Origin: Turbatrix aceti
Lineage: Eukaryota > Nematoda > Chromadorea > Rhabditida > Panagrolaimidae
NCBI GenBank assembly: GCA_963969345.1
Contig: OZ017769.1
Location: forward strand, 4,154,816 to 4,218,815
Direction of reading: 5' to 3'
DNA length: 64,000 nucleotides
The position numbers were made by a program, and so were the translations under genes. Numbering within the stretch: position 1 is the first letter of the stretch; the number at the start of each line of letters is the position of its first letter. Shown here piece after piece: positions 31,447 to 41,240 of the stretch. The notes under the pieces were generated by a model. It did not search any database, had not been told where the DNA came from, and was given only the letters and a program-made list of their open reading frames with translations.

Positions 31447-34009
31447 TCACAGTTTTTCCAACGCGTTGAGTCCGCAAACGATGGCCGCTGAAATTTACAC
31501 GCACGTAAAAAATTAAGAAAAGGAAAAGAAATGAACGCACCTCCGACAATAGAAAGCGTCGTGGAAACGATCAAAATAACAGCCGGGGCAATAGGACCGC
31601 TTTCTAGGAGTGCCTCGAATTCCGTCGATTTTTGCTCCCTCGAAAGATCAGAAGCCTTTTCCTCAGCCTCTTTTTCTGCATTTTGGGTGGGAGTGGCTGC
31701 GTGGAGGACGGGAGGCGCGACATGGCCTTCGCAGGTCCGGAGACACGGCTCGTAGGTGATATTCACGAGTCGAGTCGCGTTGGCGGGGTCATCAAAGGTG
31801 ACGACGAAGCAACCGACTCCAGTGCCCCCGATTGTCGCAATGACGTCGTTCGGAGGAGATTCGGCAAACTTGGAAAACATCTTTCCGTAGTTGAAGCAAC
31901 TCGCACTAGCCAGGCGACGGACAAAGGCTTCAGCAAAGGGATTTTTTTTTTCGCCGATGATTGGGTCGAAGAAAAGGCGGTAGAATGTGCCGAGATCCTG
32001 AAAGAATTCACTGGGATTGAATTTTTGATTTTTAAAACAAGAAATGTTTCAGAGAATATTTTGGAAAACTTCCTACAAATTTTGCAAAAAAGTAACTTTT
32101 ACCACGAAAAGTTTTTACGGTAAAATTATCTTTGGCAGACGAATCGCGTTTTTGACTTTTTTGACGCGTTTTAGCTAAAATACTATGGCATTTCCAAAAC
32201 CATGGTAAATATTGATCGACGCGATTTTTGATGGACAATCCAAAAAAAATTAAATAAAAATTTATCAGTTTGAAAAAAGCCGAAAATCGGATTTAAAAAA
32301 AAAGGTCATAATGGAAGCATTTGTTTCGGCATTTTTCAAGGTGATAACCCTATATTTTTAGATTTTTTCGGATGCTCCATCGAAAATCATGTCCATCGAT
32401 TTGTACCTTGACTTTGAAAATTCCGTAGTTTTTTAGTTACAGCGTGCCAAAAATTTTCGAAAATGGCAAAAATGCGGTTTCCGGCGATCATAACTCTGCC
32501 AAATCGTCTTATGCAGCCACATTTTTCGGAAAATACGTTTTTTTGGCAATTTTTTTATCAAGAATTTCCAAAATGTCTCTTTTCACATCAGAAGGTTTCT
32601 CACATTTTTTTCCTCGTCGACATTCACTTTTTGAACCTTGATGAGCCGGTGTAGCCAGTTTGACACATCGCTCGGCATCGCACACTGCCGTCCGTCGAGT
32701 GACATGTCACGCGACCCAAAATAATTGTAACTCTGAGGCGACGGCAGACAGGTGAGAAAGTCGTCTTCGCAGGCCGCATAGCACCTGTCCCAGGGGTCTG
32801 TCTCCAGATTTGTCTCATCGGGAAGCGACTTGGCAACCAGGCGGTACTCCCGGTCGAGTGGCGTCATCACTGCCAGCGTCCACGGCCCGAAAATTCGGGT
32901 CCGGGGACCGTAGGCGACGCACCTGGGCGTGAACGCAATTCTCGAAGTTGTTGACGTCATCGGAGGGGTCAGGAACGGCATTGCGACGAGTGGCAGCCGA
33001 GGGGCGGGGATGTCGGCGAGGAGAAGGTCGACAGGCACCCCAGAATCCAGCAAAGTCGGCAGTTTGGAAATGAAAACTCTGGAAAGGCAAAGTCCCCTCT
33101 CAGATTCGATCGCGAACGAATCCCCGCCGGCGAGGAGGGCATCCCGGCACCGCAGAAAGCACGGCTCCCTTCGCAGAGCCTCTCCAGCGTGCGTGTAGCA
33201 CCAGGGCCCTCCAGACCATGAATCTGGATTGCGACAGGCGTTTCCCTGCTCTTCAATGCCCCCCAGAGCAGCGAAAAACTCCGAAAACTTGTCGACAGCC
33301 CAATCGATATTCTGCCAGGTGAGACAGGTTTTGCCGGAAAGGGTCACGCTCTGCCAGCCCGTGTACCAGATGAGGGGCTCGCCTTCGGGAACGCAGGCAA
33401 ATCTGAAGTCGACTTTCGGCTTGCCACAGGTGGAGAGAGTCAGAGTCTCGTTGCGCCGCTTGGGACAGTAGTAGTGGGGGCCGATTTCGGGAATTAGGGT
33501 GCAGTACACCCCGGAAAGCGGCATTGAAGGGGATCGGGCGATTTCTGGCCAGATGATCCTGAAACGATTATTTGGGCTCAAACAAATATGATTTCTGGTC
33601 AATTGGTCCTGCAACGATTGTTTAGGCTCAAAAATGCACGATTTCTTGAAAATTGATCCCGCAACGATTGTTTAGGCTCAAAAGTTACAATTTCAGGATA
33701 GTTTGTCTCGCAACGATTGTTTTTGCTTTCCAATTGGTCCCGCAACGATTTTTTTCAAATTATCTCTTTTTAGAACATTTTTAGGCCTAAATTAGCGTTT
33801 TTGTCCAAAAACCAACATGCACCGGTAAAAAAATCTAATTACCAATTCAAACATCCAGTAGACGGTGGAGGATCGGGAAGAAGCGATGCCAGACAGACGT
33901 CATTGCAGATCCAGGGCCTCGTGGCCCAGAGCTTGTCGTGCGGGACACTTTCAGCTAAAATACCTCCGATGAACGCAAGCGTCGTAATAGAAAAGGCGAA
34001 CCACCGCAT
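31447..34009 (-). CDS. Kringle-domain type I membrane protein, function unknown
   Basis: Exons 33843-34009, 32637-33558, 31541-31997 and 31447-31487 join in frame to 528 residues. It has a signal peptide (about 1-19, MRWFAFSITTLAFIGGILA) and a Cys-rich extracellular part. One clear kringle module contains GKTCLTWQN, NACRNPD, GGPWCYT and EPCFLRC in the standard order. More Cys-rich sequence follows (CYAACEDDFLTC). A single helix near the C-terminus (PAVILIVSTTLSIVGAAIVCGL) precedes a tail of about six residues (NALEKL). There is no protease or kinase domain, so it is not a plasminogen, ROR or HGF-type protein. Kringles bind proteins or lysine-containing ligands, so a cell-surface binding role is inferred. 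It is head to head with CC2D1, 245 bp apart. Confidence 0.8.
32050..32582. mobile_element. Palindromic element (copy 2) filling a kringle-gene intron
   Basis: Same family as copy 1. It shares 'tggcatttccaaaa', 'attgatcgacg', 'tttttcggcatttttcaaggt', 'gactttgaaaat.ccgtagttttttag' and 'acagcgtgccaaaaat' in the same order, with arms about 32140-32300 and 32325-32500 and terminal repeats atatttt/ acatttt plus ggaaa. The host intron is 639 bp, against 636 bp for copy 1. There is no ORF. Confidence 0.8.
33559..33755. repeat. Tandem repeat of about 57 bp at a kringle-gene splice acceptor
   Basis: Four to five diverged copies of the unit 'ggtcctgcaacgattgttta' plus 'ggctcaaaa' and 'gatttct' fill the intron side of the exon at 32637-33558. 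The first copy contains the acceptor itself (gatcctgaaacgatt on the plus strand), so each copy carries a near-acceptor on the minus strand. Confidence 0.75.
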
Positions 34010-34254
34010 TCTGCTTCAATGAAACGAAAAAATCAAACTTTTTGCATTTTGAATACATTTCAAAAAATTTTTTGATAGATTATGCAAACTTGATTTGAGT
34101 CATACTTGAACTTGAAAATCCGTCAATTTCGAAGTTCTGGCGTAGAGTCCCAAAGGCCAGCGGCGTCATGCGGAGCATCGTGAAAAAGAGACTCGCCCTG
34201 TTGGTTCCGCATCGCTTCAGCACCGCCAAACAACCTGTCATATACCCTGAAACT
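34010..34254. promoter_or_regulatory. Head-to-head promoter region of kringle and CC2D1 genes
   Basis: 245 bp between diverging start codons, A/T-rich. A CGCTTCAG acceptor-like site lies about 35 bp before the CC2D1 ATG. No defined factor sites were seen. Confidence 0.35.
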
Positions 34255-36878
34255 ATGGATTTTCAAGCGCAACTCGCTGCCGCTCTTGCCGATAACCCGG
34301 TTGACGGACTGGACAGCGTCTCTGACGACGAGGACTTGCTGGTGGGTTTTGTGAACTTCTGTCATCTTTTCAACTGTTTTTATGATATTGTTTTGAAATC
34401 CACAGTTGCCAACATTTCAAAAACATATTTTTTAATGCACCAATGATTATCACAAGCCCATACGCGTTTCAGAACGAGCTCAATGACCTCATGTCCTCTG
34501 GCCCACCCGCCAAAACGCAGAACGAAGTCGTCCGAGCATCTGCGACGGCCGCTGCGGGTCCTCCACTGCCAGCACACAGCGCCGAGACGACCTCCGTAGC
34601 CGCCAAGCGCTCCACGCCGGCCCCCGATCCACCGCCGGTGCCTGAGCGACGCCAGGCGCCACCTCCCGCCGAAGAACCGAAGGCAAAACCCGAGTCGGAG
34701 GCTGACCAGGTTCGAAAAATCCTCAAGCGCCGTTGTGACGCGTACCTGCTTAACCTGAAGAACGCTGAGGATTCCGGTGATGCGGCGAACGTCCGGGAAT
34801 TCAAGGCGATGGTCGAAATCTTCACACAGGCTATACAGGTGGCCGCTGAGAACGACCTGTCTCTGGCTGATCTCGAAGAGGTTCCGGGCACTCCCAAGCC
34901 TTACAGGGTGAGTCTGGGTCAAGGTTGGGCGAACGAACGTTTTTTTAAACAAAATTAAATTTTTCGAACAGATAAAACGAACGAACAAAAATTTGGGTAA
35001 AATTAGGATAACGGTGCCAAAATTGATGTTATTTGACAAAAAAATGGCAAATAACATTCATAATTTTTAGCCGGGAAAAATATAAGAAAACTGCTATCCA
35101 AAACAAGAAAAACATGGACTTCCTAATTTTTCGTTTTTTTCTACCCGGGAAAACAAAATTTCGCACAATTTATAAAAAAATCTGTTCGTTGTTCGTTCGC
35201 GAACACAACCAAAAATTTGCGCGTTCGTTCGATTCTTCAAAAAAAATTTTAAGATTGCTCGTGTTCGTTCGCGAAGAAAAATACGGTTCTCTGGGTCTTG
35301 GAAAGAAATTTTTCTGAACAGGATGAACATTTCAAAAATTTCAGAAGAAAGCCGCGCGCCCGACGCCAAAAACCCTGGAAGAAGACATCGGCCAGCGCTA
35401 CGACGTGCTCGTCGAACGCGCCGAGAAGCACAAAAACGCCGGCGAAGACGCGCATGCCAAGTATGATTTTTTATCGATGCAGAGTAAACTTTCTACGTTA
35501 CAGGCGATGTCTCCGCGTTGCAGACCAATTCAAGCAAGCCCTGCTCGCGCTGCGCAAAGGCCGTGCCTTCGACGTCGCCTCACTCCCACCTGTCGCGGGG
35601 CTGCCGGTGCTCGCCGACCAGCCTTACACCAAGGCGTACGTCGCCAAGAATCCCAAAGCCACCGCCGCTGCCGCCGAGCCGAGTCAATCAACGACCCCGG
35701 CCGCTCCATCCGTCAGAAAGCCCGCCCCGACGATCCCAAAAGCCGAAGATGTCATCGGGGATTCGGCCGAGAAGAACCAGCTCCGCTTCGTCATTTCGCG
35801 TCGCGACCAGTTCCGCACCGCTGCCCTACAGGCCAAACAGGCCGGCGACATGGACACTGCTCGGGAAATGCTGCTCAACGCAAAAAAACTCGAGCCAATG
35901 ATCGCGGCTTCGCAGTCCGGTCTTCCGGTCGACATCCGTTCCGTGCCCTACCCGCCGCAATCCAACGTGCCCAAGGCTCTGATGCGACAGGTCTCCGTTG
36001 ACGCCGACCAAAACATCCAGAATGCCGAAAAGGCTCTCATGAGCCAGATCAACCTCTGCGATTCGCATCGGAAAGCGTTCAACGAGCGCAATGACTCGAG
36101 ATCCGTTCTGATCTTCGAAAATCTTCTCACTGAAACAAAAACCGATCTTCTTCACTTCCAAAAACTCGTTCAATCCGGTCAGACGCCGTCCGTCCGGATT
36201 GTGCAGTTGACTTTGCCGTCGCTGGTCGTCGCCACGGAAAAAGACCTCGCAGAAGACCAACTCGAAATCAAGATCCTGAATATTGAAAATCTCAAACTGG
36301 CTGAGGGGTACAAGGTGCACCACGTCGCTGTCTACGTCAAGGTTACGTTCAATTTTCCACACGAGACCCCTCAAATTGGCAAAACTGCGATCGTGTCGGG
36401 AACCGAAAATCCGGGTTCGTTCGCGCTACCGTATTTTTTACGATTGTATTCTTTATTTTTTTTATTTTTAGAATTCGATGAAGTCATCAATTTTAAAATT
36501 GATCGTAAATCTCGAAAAATGCTACGGCTAGTTCGTCGTGTTCCTATCAAAATTGAGGTAACTTTTTTATCGACTTTTTCAACCTTTGGCATTTTTGACT
36601 ATTTCCAGATCTTCCAAAAAGGTGGTTTTCTCCGTTCCGACAAAATCTGGGGTTCGTCGGACCTGAATCTCGCTGCGTTCGAGAAGCAGACCCTCATCAC
36701 GTCGTGCCAGGACGTCCTCGAGGGCAGGCGCAAGACAGGAGGCAAGCTGACCGTTCAGGCGCGCGTCTGTCGACCGATCACCGAAGCCGACACGCTCTCC
36801 AACAACGCTTCGAGTGCCGCGGTCTCCAGAGTTGCAGCGCCGACCGTTACACGCAAATGGGTCAAAGTGGATCATTGA
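34255..36878 (+). CDS. CC2D1/Lgd family protein (DM14 repeats and C2 domain)
   Basis: Homologue of CC2D1A/B and Drosophila Lethal giant discs, endosomal proteins that bind the ESCRT-III protein CHMP4/Shrub and control Notch and receptor sorting. Exons 34255-34341, 34473-34907, 35345-35460, 35504-36414, 36472-36557 and 36609-36878 join in frame to 634 residues. Three DM14 modules are visible (for example RRDQFRTAALQAKQAGDMD and RVADQFKQALLALRKGRAFD), where vertebrates have four. A Pro-rich linker lies near 70-100. The C-terminal C2 domain includes 'NFPHETPQIGKTAIVSGTEN', 'KIEIFQKGGFLRSDKIWG' and 'VLEGRRKTGGKLTV', all hallmark CC2D1 blocks. An in-frame upstream ATG at 34168 exists. A broken inverted copy lies at 37.1-38.1 kb. 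Confidence 0.92.
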
Positions 36879-38512
36879 TGGACGATTGACTGATCGCATC
36901 AATGACCTTGTAACACCTCGACCCGATTCCTGTACTTACTTATCCGATACCCGATGCTCACGTCATGAGCGATGCTTTGAAGTTTTCCCTGTTTTTTGTT
37001 TCTTTTCTGTGCTAAGATTCGGTAACGATTTCGATTTATATTTGTGGGAACGTCACAAGTGATTTATTTGGTAAAGGACCACAAATGCGTAAAAAAATAC
37101 GGTAACCTAAACAAACCCGGGTTTTCGGTTCCCGACACGATCGCAGTTTTGCCAAATTGAGGGGTCTCGTGTGGAAAATTCAACGATTGAACGTAATCCT
37201 GACGTAGACAGCGACATGGAAACGAGGGCAGAGCATTTTCGCGGAATCCGGCAAGCTGCGAACGAACCATCGAGGAAATCAAGACTATTGCTGCTCGATT
37301 CAACGGCCCAATCAACAGAAGAGAGATCGAGATGAACGAAAAGGAGTGATGGCTGCTTCTTTGTTTGACGCCGTACCTTTGACCAATTTCTGTCCCCCTG
37401 ATTCTTGGTCCGACCTGTGCTATTTTATTGAAGTGTCTGGAAGAAACCGACAAAAACTGTTACGATGAGGTCGTTACAAAGTCAAAAGTTCGTTATCACA
37501 ATGGTATCGCCGGACTCACAGGTAAGCGAAGTTGTACTGTTGATTTTTGCGGCAGGAACTCTCATTGTAGGTAACTCGTCTCGACGGATTTTTGAGCTGT
37601 TGAAAAATAACGACTCGACGCGCTAAATAATCCATACCTGTATTGTTTACGCCTTCTAACAGCGGTATCAGAACACGCAAAATCAGAGAAACTTGAAAAC
37701 GTGGATCTGCTCAAAGAGGACATCAAGGCTTTTACTAAAGTGTTTTGTCAAAATCGCCAGATGTTGTCGATCTTTGTTTTTGACATCGATCTCCTACGCG
37801 ACAATGATTCAAATGAACATTTTTTGGCTTCCATTGTCTTTTTATGTAGTTGTACAATAGTTGGGTGGTAAAAACGGAATTTTGAGCCAAGTGGTGATCC
37901 GTCGAAATCCAAAATTACAGGTTTTTGGGCACTCATCAGCCAGTTTGAGATTTTCAATTTTCAAGATCCTGATTTCGAGTTGGTCTTCTGTGAGGTCTTT
38001 TTCCGTGGCAACGACCAGCGGACTTTCAATGTTAAGGATCTTCGTTTCCAAAGGATGCACCTTTCACAATATTTACTACAAAATCATTTATTTTTGGTTA
38101 CACAAAAATACGTAAATAGTCATAGGGTATGATCCAGATGGGCAATATCCGGGTAGACACTCTTCGAAAGCCGGATTTACTTTTTTCGTTTTCAAAGAAG
38201 TCCGCAGACATCGCCCTTCGTCGGAAAAGGTCGCTGCAAAAAGAGGCTAACATAAGGTGGTGTTTGCAGACGACAACAAAAAACGTCGCTATGTTTAGAA
38301 AAAAAGCATTGAAAAGGGTCAAAATTGGGCCGGGCCGGTAAAACAGCCCGATTGGGCCTTTCGTCGCAAATTACGGTAAAATGGATAAATAGTGGTTACA
38401 GTGATTATTATGGGCAAACAAATTCTAAACTACACCCGGCCGGGCTTATACCAAAAAATGGTTCAATTTTGACCCTTGGCTTCTCAAAAGCGTTCAAAAA
38501 AACCAAGTTTTT
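36879..38512. other. CC2D1 3' flank holding its own inverted partial duplicate
   Basis: No intact gene. The two duplicated CC2D1 pieces are described separately. Between and beside them lies A/T-rich sequence; a 71-residue frame at 38129-38341 shows no recognised domain. Confidence 0.4.
37085..38060 (-). pseudogene. Inverted partial duplicate of CC2D1, broken
   Basis: On the minus strand two blocks match the CC2D1 C2 region in order. The first (about 38045-37920) reads PLVVATEKDLTEDQLEIRIL against the gene's SLVVATEKDLAEDQLEIKIL. The second (about 37215-37085) reads NFPHETPQFGKTAIVSGTEN, one residue different from the gene. The second block continues into sequence matching the gene's intron, so it is a DNA-level copy, not a retrocopy. 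About 700 bp of unrelated sequence splits the two blocks, which are contiguous in the gene, and there is no start or complete frame. Confidence 0.85.
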
Positions 38513-39202
38513 TTAGTTGTTTTCTAGAAGAGCCGGCTGAGCATTCTGATACTCCACCAAAAGCGCCTGCAATTCAGCATTCGAAAAGGGCACGGGCTTC
38601 GAGTCACCGACGCTGCGACGACAGAGCTGGTTGGCGTAGATGACAGCGTCAACGTTCATCCGACGAAGTGCATTTCGGATCTGGCGCATTCTGTAGGCCA
38701 CCTGTCGGGTTTCCCATGACATGTCAGGATAGATGTGGACGTTACGGAAGCGCTGGCTGTTGCGGAGTTTGCGGACGCTGAAGAGCACCTTCGTCTGCAT
38801 ATGAGGAGTCCCGAAGGACACCTTCAACAGCGGAATGCGTTTGTCTTCATTCTGGCGGGGGATACGGTGGACGTATGTGATGTAGAAATCGCCGATTCCG
38901 AGTTCCTGGACAATCTCGTGCGCGAGGCGGGTGTCGTGATCGCGCTTGACGGCGGGCTTGGAGCCGGCAGGGGCCTCGGGGACTTCGGAGAAAACGAGAG
39001 TGCGTCGACGGAGAGGCTCATTGTTGAGCATGTACTGGGTGCGGATGGTCTGCACGTGGGTATTGTACTTGAGAACAACGATCTCCCGAGTTTGGTAGGT
39101 GATTCTCCGGGTCGCCGGGCGGGTGAAGCTTATTTCACACAAAGGAATGCGGTTTGGAGGGGGATTGATTGGCAGGAAGGATCGATCGTTCATCGCTGCC
39201 AT
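38513..39202 (-). CDS. Retroelement ORF1-like protein
   Basis: A single-exon frame of about 229 residues. The middle and C-terminal parts read 'RTLVFSEVPEAP', 'RIPLLKVSFGTPHMQTKVLF', 'VRKLRNSQRFRNVHIYPDMS' and 'MRQIRNALRRMNVDAVIYA'. This is the layout of the RRM-like plus C-terminal domain found in ORF1-type proteins of non-LTR retrotransposons and their relatives (PLKV.F......VL..ARKLR....F..V.I.PD.S). The N-terminus has no zinc knuckle, and no reverse transcriptase follows on the same strand. The open frame over 690 bp suggests a young copy or a domesticated gene. Start codon uncertain (39202 or 39193). Confidence 0.5.
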   Translation of the reverse strand: MAAMNDRSFLPINPPPNRIPLCEISFTRPATRRITYQTREIVVLKYNTHVQTIRTQYMLNNEPLRRRTLVFSEVPEAPAGSKPAVKRDHDTRLAHEIVQELGIGDFYITYVHRIPRQNEDKRIPLLKVSFGTPHMQTKVLFSVRKLRNSQRFRNVHIYPDMSWETRQVAYRMRQIRNALRRMNVDAVIYANQLCRRSVGDSKPVPFSNAELQALLVEYQNAQPALLENN

Positions 39203-40333
39203 CAAAGCCAACCACTGTGCCGTCGTGTTGTTTCTAAAATGTTACTATAAACGTCAAAAAATGGTACAAACAACAGATTTATTTGAATCGTCACTTTTAG
39301 ACGCGAGTCGTCACACTTGGTTTAGTGACTGGGACTATTTAACCCAATCAAGAAGCAGGCCCGGACCACGAAAGGTCGACGCAAACCCCATTAAGCAAAG
39401 GCCGTGTGCATTTTAAATGAAGACCCTCTACTTTTAGCCTTAGTCGACCACACCAAGAAAAGCGGCGGAGCCTAAATAAATGTGGAGATGAAAAGCCGTC
39501 GGTCGCATTGCATCATATGGCCGAGGCTTGCTATGATCTCTTCATTCCAAATAGCTGCGGTCAATTGTCAGCAGGGATGGGTGACGTGATTCACATGATT
39601 CTCTGAATCAGCGAGGAGATAGCAGAGTGCCAGGCATACAGCTGATACAGGCAGGAGATCCAGACAAAAATATGCATTTCTGAAAAACAAAAAACATTGC
39701 AACAGCAACATTTTTTGAGGAGCGATGATTCGAAAACATACATATTACACAGTAGCAGAACACAACATGATATCGGGATCCACAACTTTCATGACGTATA
39801 TGCGTACTTGATTATGAAAAACAGATTCAAGGGGGTTATGTCTTCATCATTGTCCTTGTCTTGATTAACCGATGCCACCTTTACTGATACGCCGGCACGA
39901 AATGACGTCTTAAAATGGGAGAACGGATATAAAACGCGACCCAAGGCGCAACATTTTTGTATCACTTTTGTTCCTCTCGCTGTTGTTTTTAGTTCGGAAA
40001 GAGTGATGTCATATCGCAAGGATCGCGGTCGTGATGACGAGCTTTCTAGGTGATGGCAGTCACCACTCTCCCATTGCTTGTCTGTAGTCAGTCGGTACCC
40101 GTATCACACGGGAGCTCCGGCGTCAGCGCTCCGGTGCACCAGCCAACCGTCCTGACGTCACCGTCTAAAGCATTCTGGGACGGATTCATTCCTGCAGCAG
40201 AAGCAGAACTCGCCGCAGAATCAGTATTGGCGGCAGGAGCGTAGCTGCATGGCCGTACGTCCCGTAGGATTCGACAGGTGCTAAGTCGGAGCCACCAACA
40301 ATTTTGTATCAAAAAATGGCATCACGGCATTAT
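39203..40333. other. Intergenic region without a supportable gene
   Basis: A/T-rich with scattered short frames, none showing a domain or splice partners. It ends at the target-site duplication ggcattat (40326-40333) of the hAT-type element. Confidence 0.4.
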
Positions 40334-40873
40334 CAGAGTTGTTCGATGCTCACCAAATTGCTCCTGCTCACTGCTCGCTCACTGCTCAGCTCACGAGCGC
40401 GAGCGGAGCGAGCGCGAAAAATTGGAGTGCTCAATGAGCGTGAGCAGAGCGAGCACGAAAAATTGAATTGCTCAAAGAGCGCGAGCAGAGCGAGCAAGAG
40501 AAATTTTTAAAATCAGCACTGCTCACTATAAATTTAGTGCTACAAATACTAAAATACTGGTAGTTTCGATCAAAAACACGATGTTGGGGGTATCTCCAAA
40601 GAGTATACGGTCTTTCTTTTAGTGAGGAACTGAATTTTGGCTCAAAATTCACTTTTTTATGTGTGAGCCATGTTTGCTCATTGCTCGCTCCTGCTCAACT
40701 CACGAGCGTGAGCAGAGCAAGAGCAGAGAATCTGAGAATAAAAGAGCGCGAGCGGAGCGAGCGCGAAAATTTTAGGAACTCAAAGAGCATGAGCAGAGCG
40801 AGCACGGAAAATTGAATTGCTCAAAGAGCGCGAGCAGAGCGAGCACTGAAAACTGTCGAATTGAACAACTCTG
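40334..40873. mobile_element. Non-autonomous hAT-type MITE with 8-bp target duplication
   Basis: The 540-bp element has 11-bp terminal inverted repeats CAGAGTTGTTC (40334 onward) and its complement ending at 40873. It is flanked on both sides by the identical 8-bp duplication GGCATTAT (40326-40333 and 40874-40881). An 8-bp duplication with CAGnGnTG-type ends is the signature of hAT transposons. The inside carries no transposase but two arrays of 'gagcgcgagcagagcgagc' units separated by 'aaaaattg.attgctcaaa'. Confidence 0.88.
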
Positions 40874-41034
40874 GGCATTATACCTTGTGACGTTGCCCGC
40901 AACATGCGAGCGCGCACTGTCTCACATCAGCCTGTCTCTTCGCGCGCGGCTGTGCAATCAAACGTAGTGCTCGCGCACTTTCATTCTCAGATCTTCGACT
41001 CTTGCTCAGTATTTAGCTCCAGACAAATTATCGG

Positions 41035-41180
41035 AGCGAGAGCTGCTCATTTAAAAAAATTCTCGCGCTCGCTCCGCTCACGCTCTTTGAGCACTTCGTT
41101 TTTTTGTATTTTTTGAGCTTGCTTACTCATTGAGTTTTCCAATTTTTCGCGCTCGCGCTCGTGAGCTGAGCCGCTCCGGC
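41035..41180. repeat. Reverse-oriented fragment of the GAGC-repeat element
   Basis: The complement of the unit inside the neighbouring MITE (ctcgcgctcgctccgctcac, then ctctttgagcac) recurs here, ending about 60 bp before the start of the seven-helix protein gene. It has no terminal repeats or target duplication of its own, so it is a remnant or a part of a nested insertion. Confidence 0.6.
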
Positions 41181-41240
41181 AGGTAAGCCGAAGCAATTAG
41201 GTGAGCTGAAAAAACCTCGGTGGCACATTTTTCAACTCAA

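Noticed and set aside
33559..33755. Regular repeats that could suggest a CRISPR array
   Set aside because: Unit and 'spacers' are both repeated, copies are diverged, and the array lies in a eukaryotic intron.
34380..35057. 225-residue minus-strand frame over CC2D1
   Set aside because: Antisense to the DM14 exon, with no recognised domain and runs through intron sequence.
40370..40870. GAGC repeats as a CRISPR-like or satellite array
   Set aside because: They lie inside an element with inverted ends and an 8-bp target duplication, so they belong to a MITE.
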